Source of the DNA: Candidatus Baldrarchaeota archaeon
Lineage (GTDB): Archaea > Asgardarchaeota > Baldrarchaeia > Baldrarchaeales > DXJG01
Length of the DNA stretch: 14,025 nucleotides
Direction of reading: 5' to 3'
Assembly (NCBI GenBank): GCA_030587435.1
Contig: JAUQZC010000052.1
Span: 1 to 14,025, forward strand
Part shown: positions 13,962-14,025 of the stretch, piece by piece
Layout of the letters: the number at the start of each line of letters is the position of its first letter
Position numbering within the stretch: position 1 is the first letter of the stretch
The notes under the pieces: model-generated
Told to the model about the DNA's origin: nothing
What the model saw: only the letters and a program-made list of their open reading frames with translations
Database searches by the model: none
Program-made: the position numbers and the translations under genes

Positions 13962-14025
13962 TACTTTTAAAATAGCAACTGCGCTAAGTTTAGAGTGAAA
14001 GAAGGTTTCCATCATTAATTAAGAA

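Overview
The window looks archaeal. Genes are preceded by T-rich TATA boxes about 20-40 bases before the inferred transcript start or start codon. Ribosome sites are short GGTGA or GGAGG motifs, often 4-5 bases from the start. GTG and TTG starts are common, base composition is AT-rich, and the gene content (TreT trehalose synthase, Lrp-like regulators, sugar ABC transporter) fits. A thermophilic member of the Thermoproteota/TACK lineages or a relative is my inference; the sequence alone does not fix the taxon.

Bases 1-7258 form a sugar-uptake and trehalose-metabolism region split into two divergent halves. On the minus strand, from about 3061 down to 115, lie a membrane-anchored sugar-binding protein and two permeases, tightly packed with overlapping stops and starts. 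On the plus strand lie a short glycoside hydrolase resembling the catalytic half of glycogen debranching enzyme, a MalK-type ATPase and TreT. Together they could import a glucose-containing disaccharide (trehalose or maltose-like), energise uptake with the separately encoded ATPase, and process it inside the cell. TreT interconverts trehalose with NDP-glucose plus glucose.

Bases 7259-9106 hold a GNAT acetyltransferase fused to an unrecognised beta-rich C-terminal domain (plus). Facing it is a minus-strand operon of three very small genes, one a 42-residue membrane peptide. A divergent promoter region (9107-9361) separates that operon from a large regulator with two Lrp-like units in tandem. 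The regulator's own promoter carries a perfect inverted repeat (9-base arms, 3-base centre) over the predicted transcription start, which suggests autoregulation.

Bases 10774-14025 hold a class I/II aminotransferase convergent with the regulator, an unrecognised 153-residue helical protein, and a 403-residue bactofilin-like beta-helical protein. That last gene contains twelve units of a 17-residue (51-base) repeat. The right end has no gene but holds nested inverted repeats. I saw no tRNA, rRNA, CRISPR array or insertion sequence.
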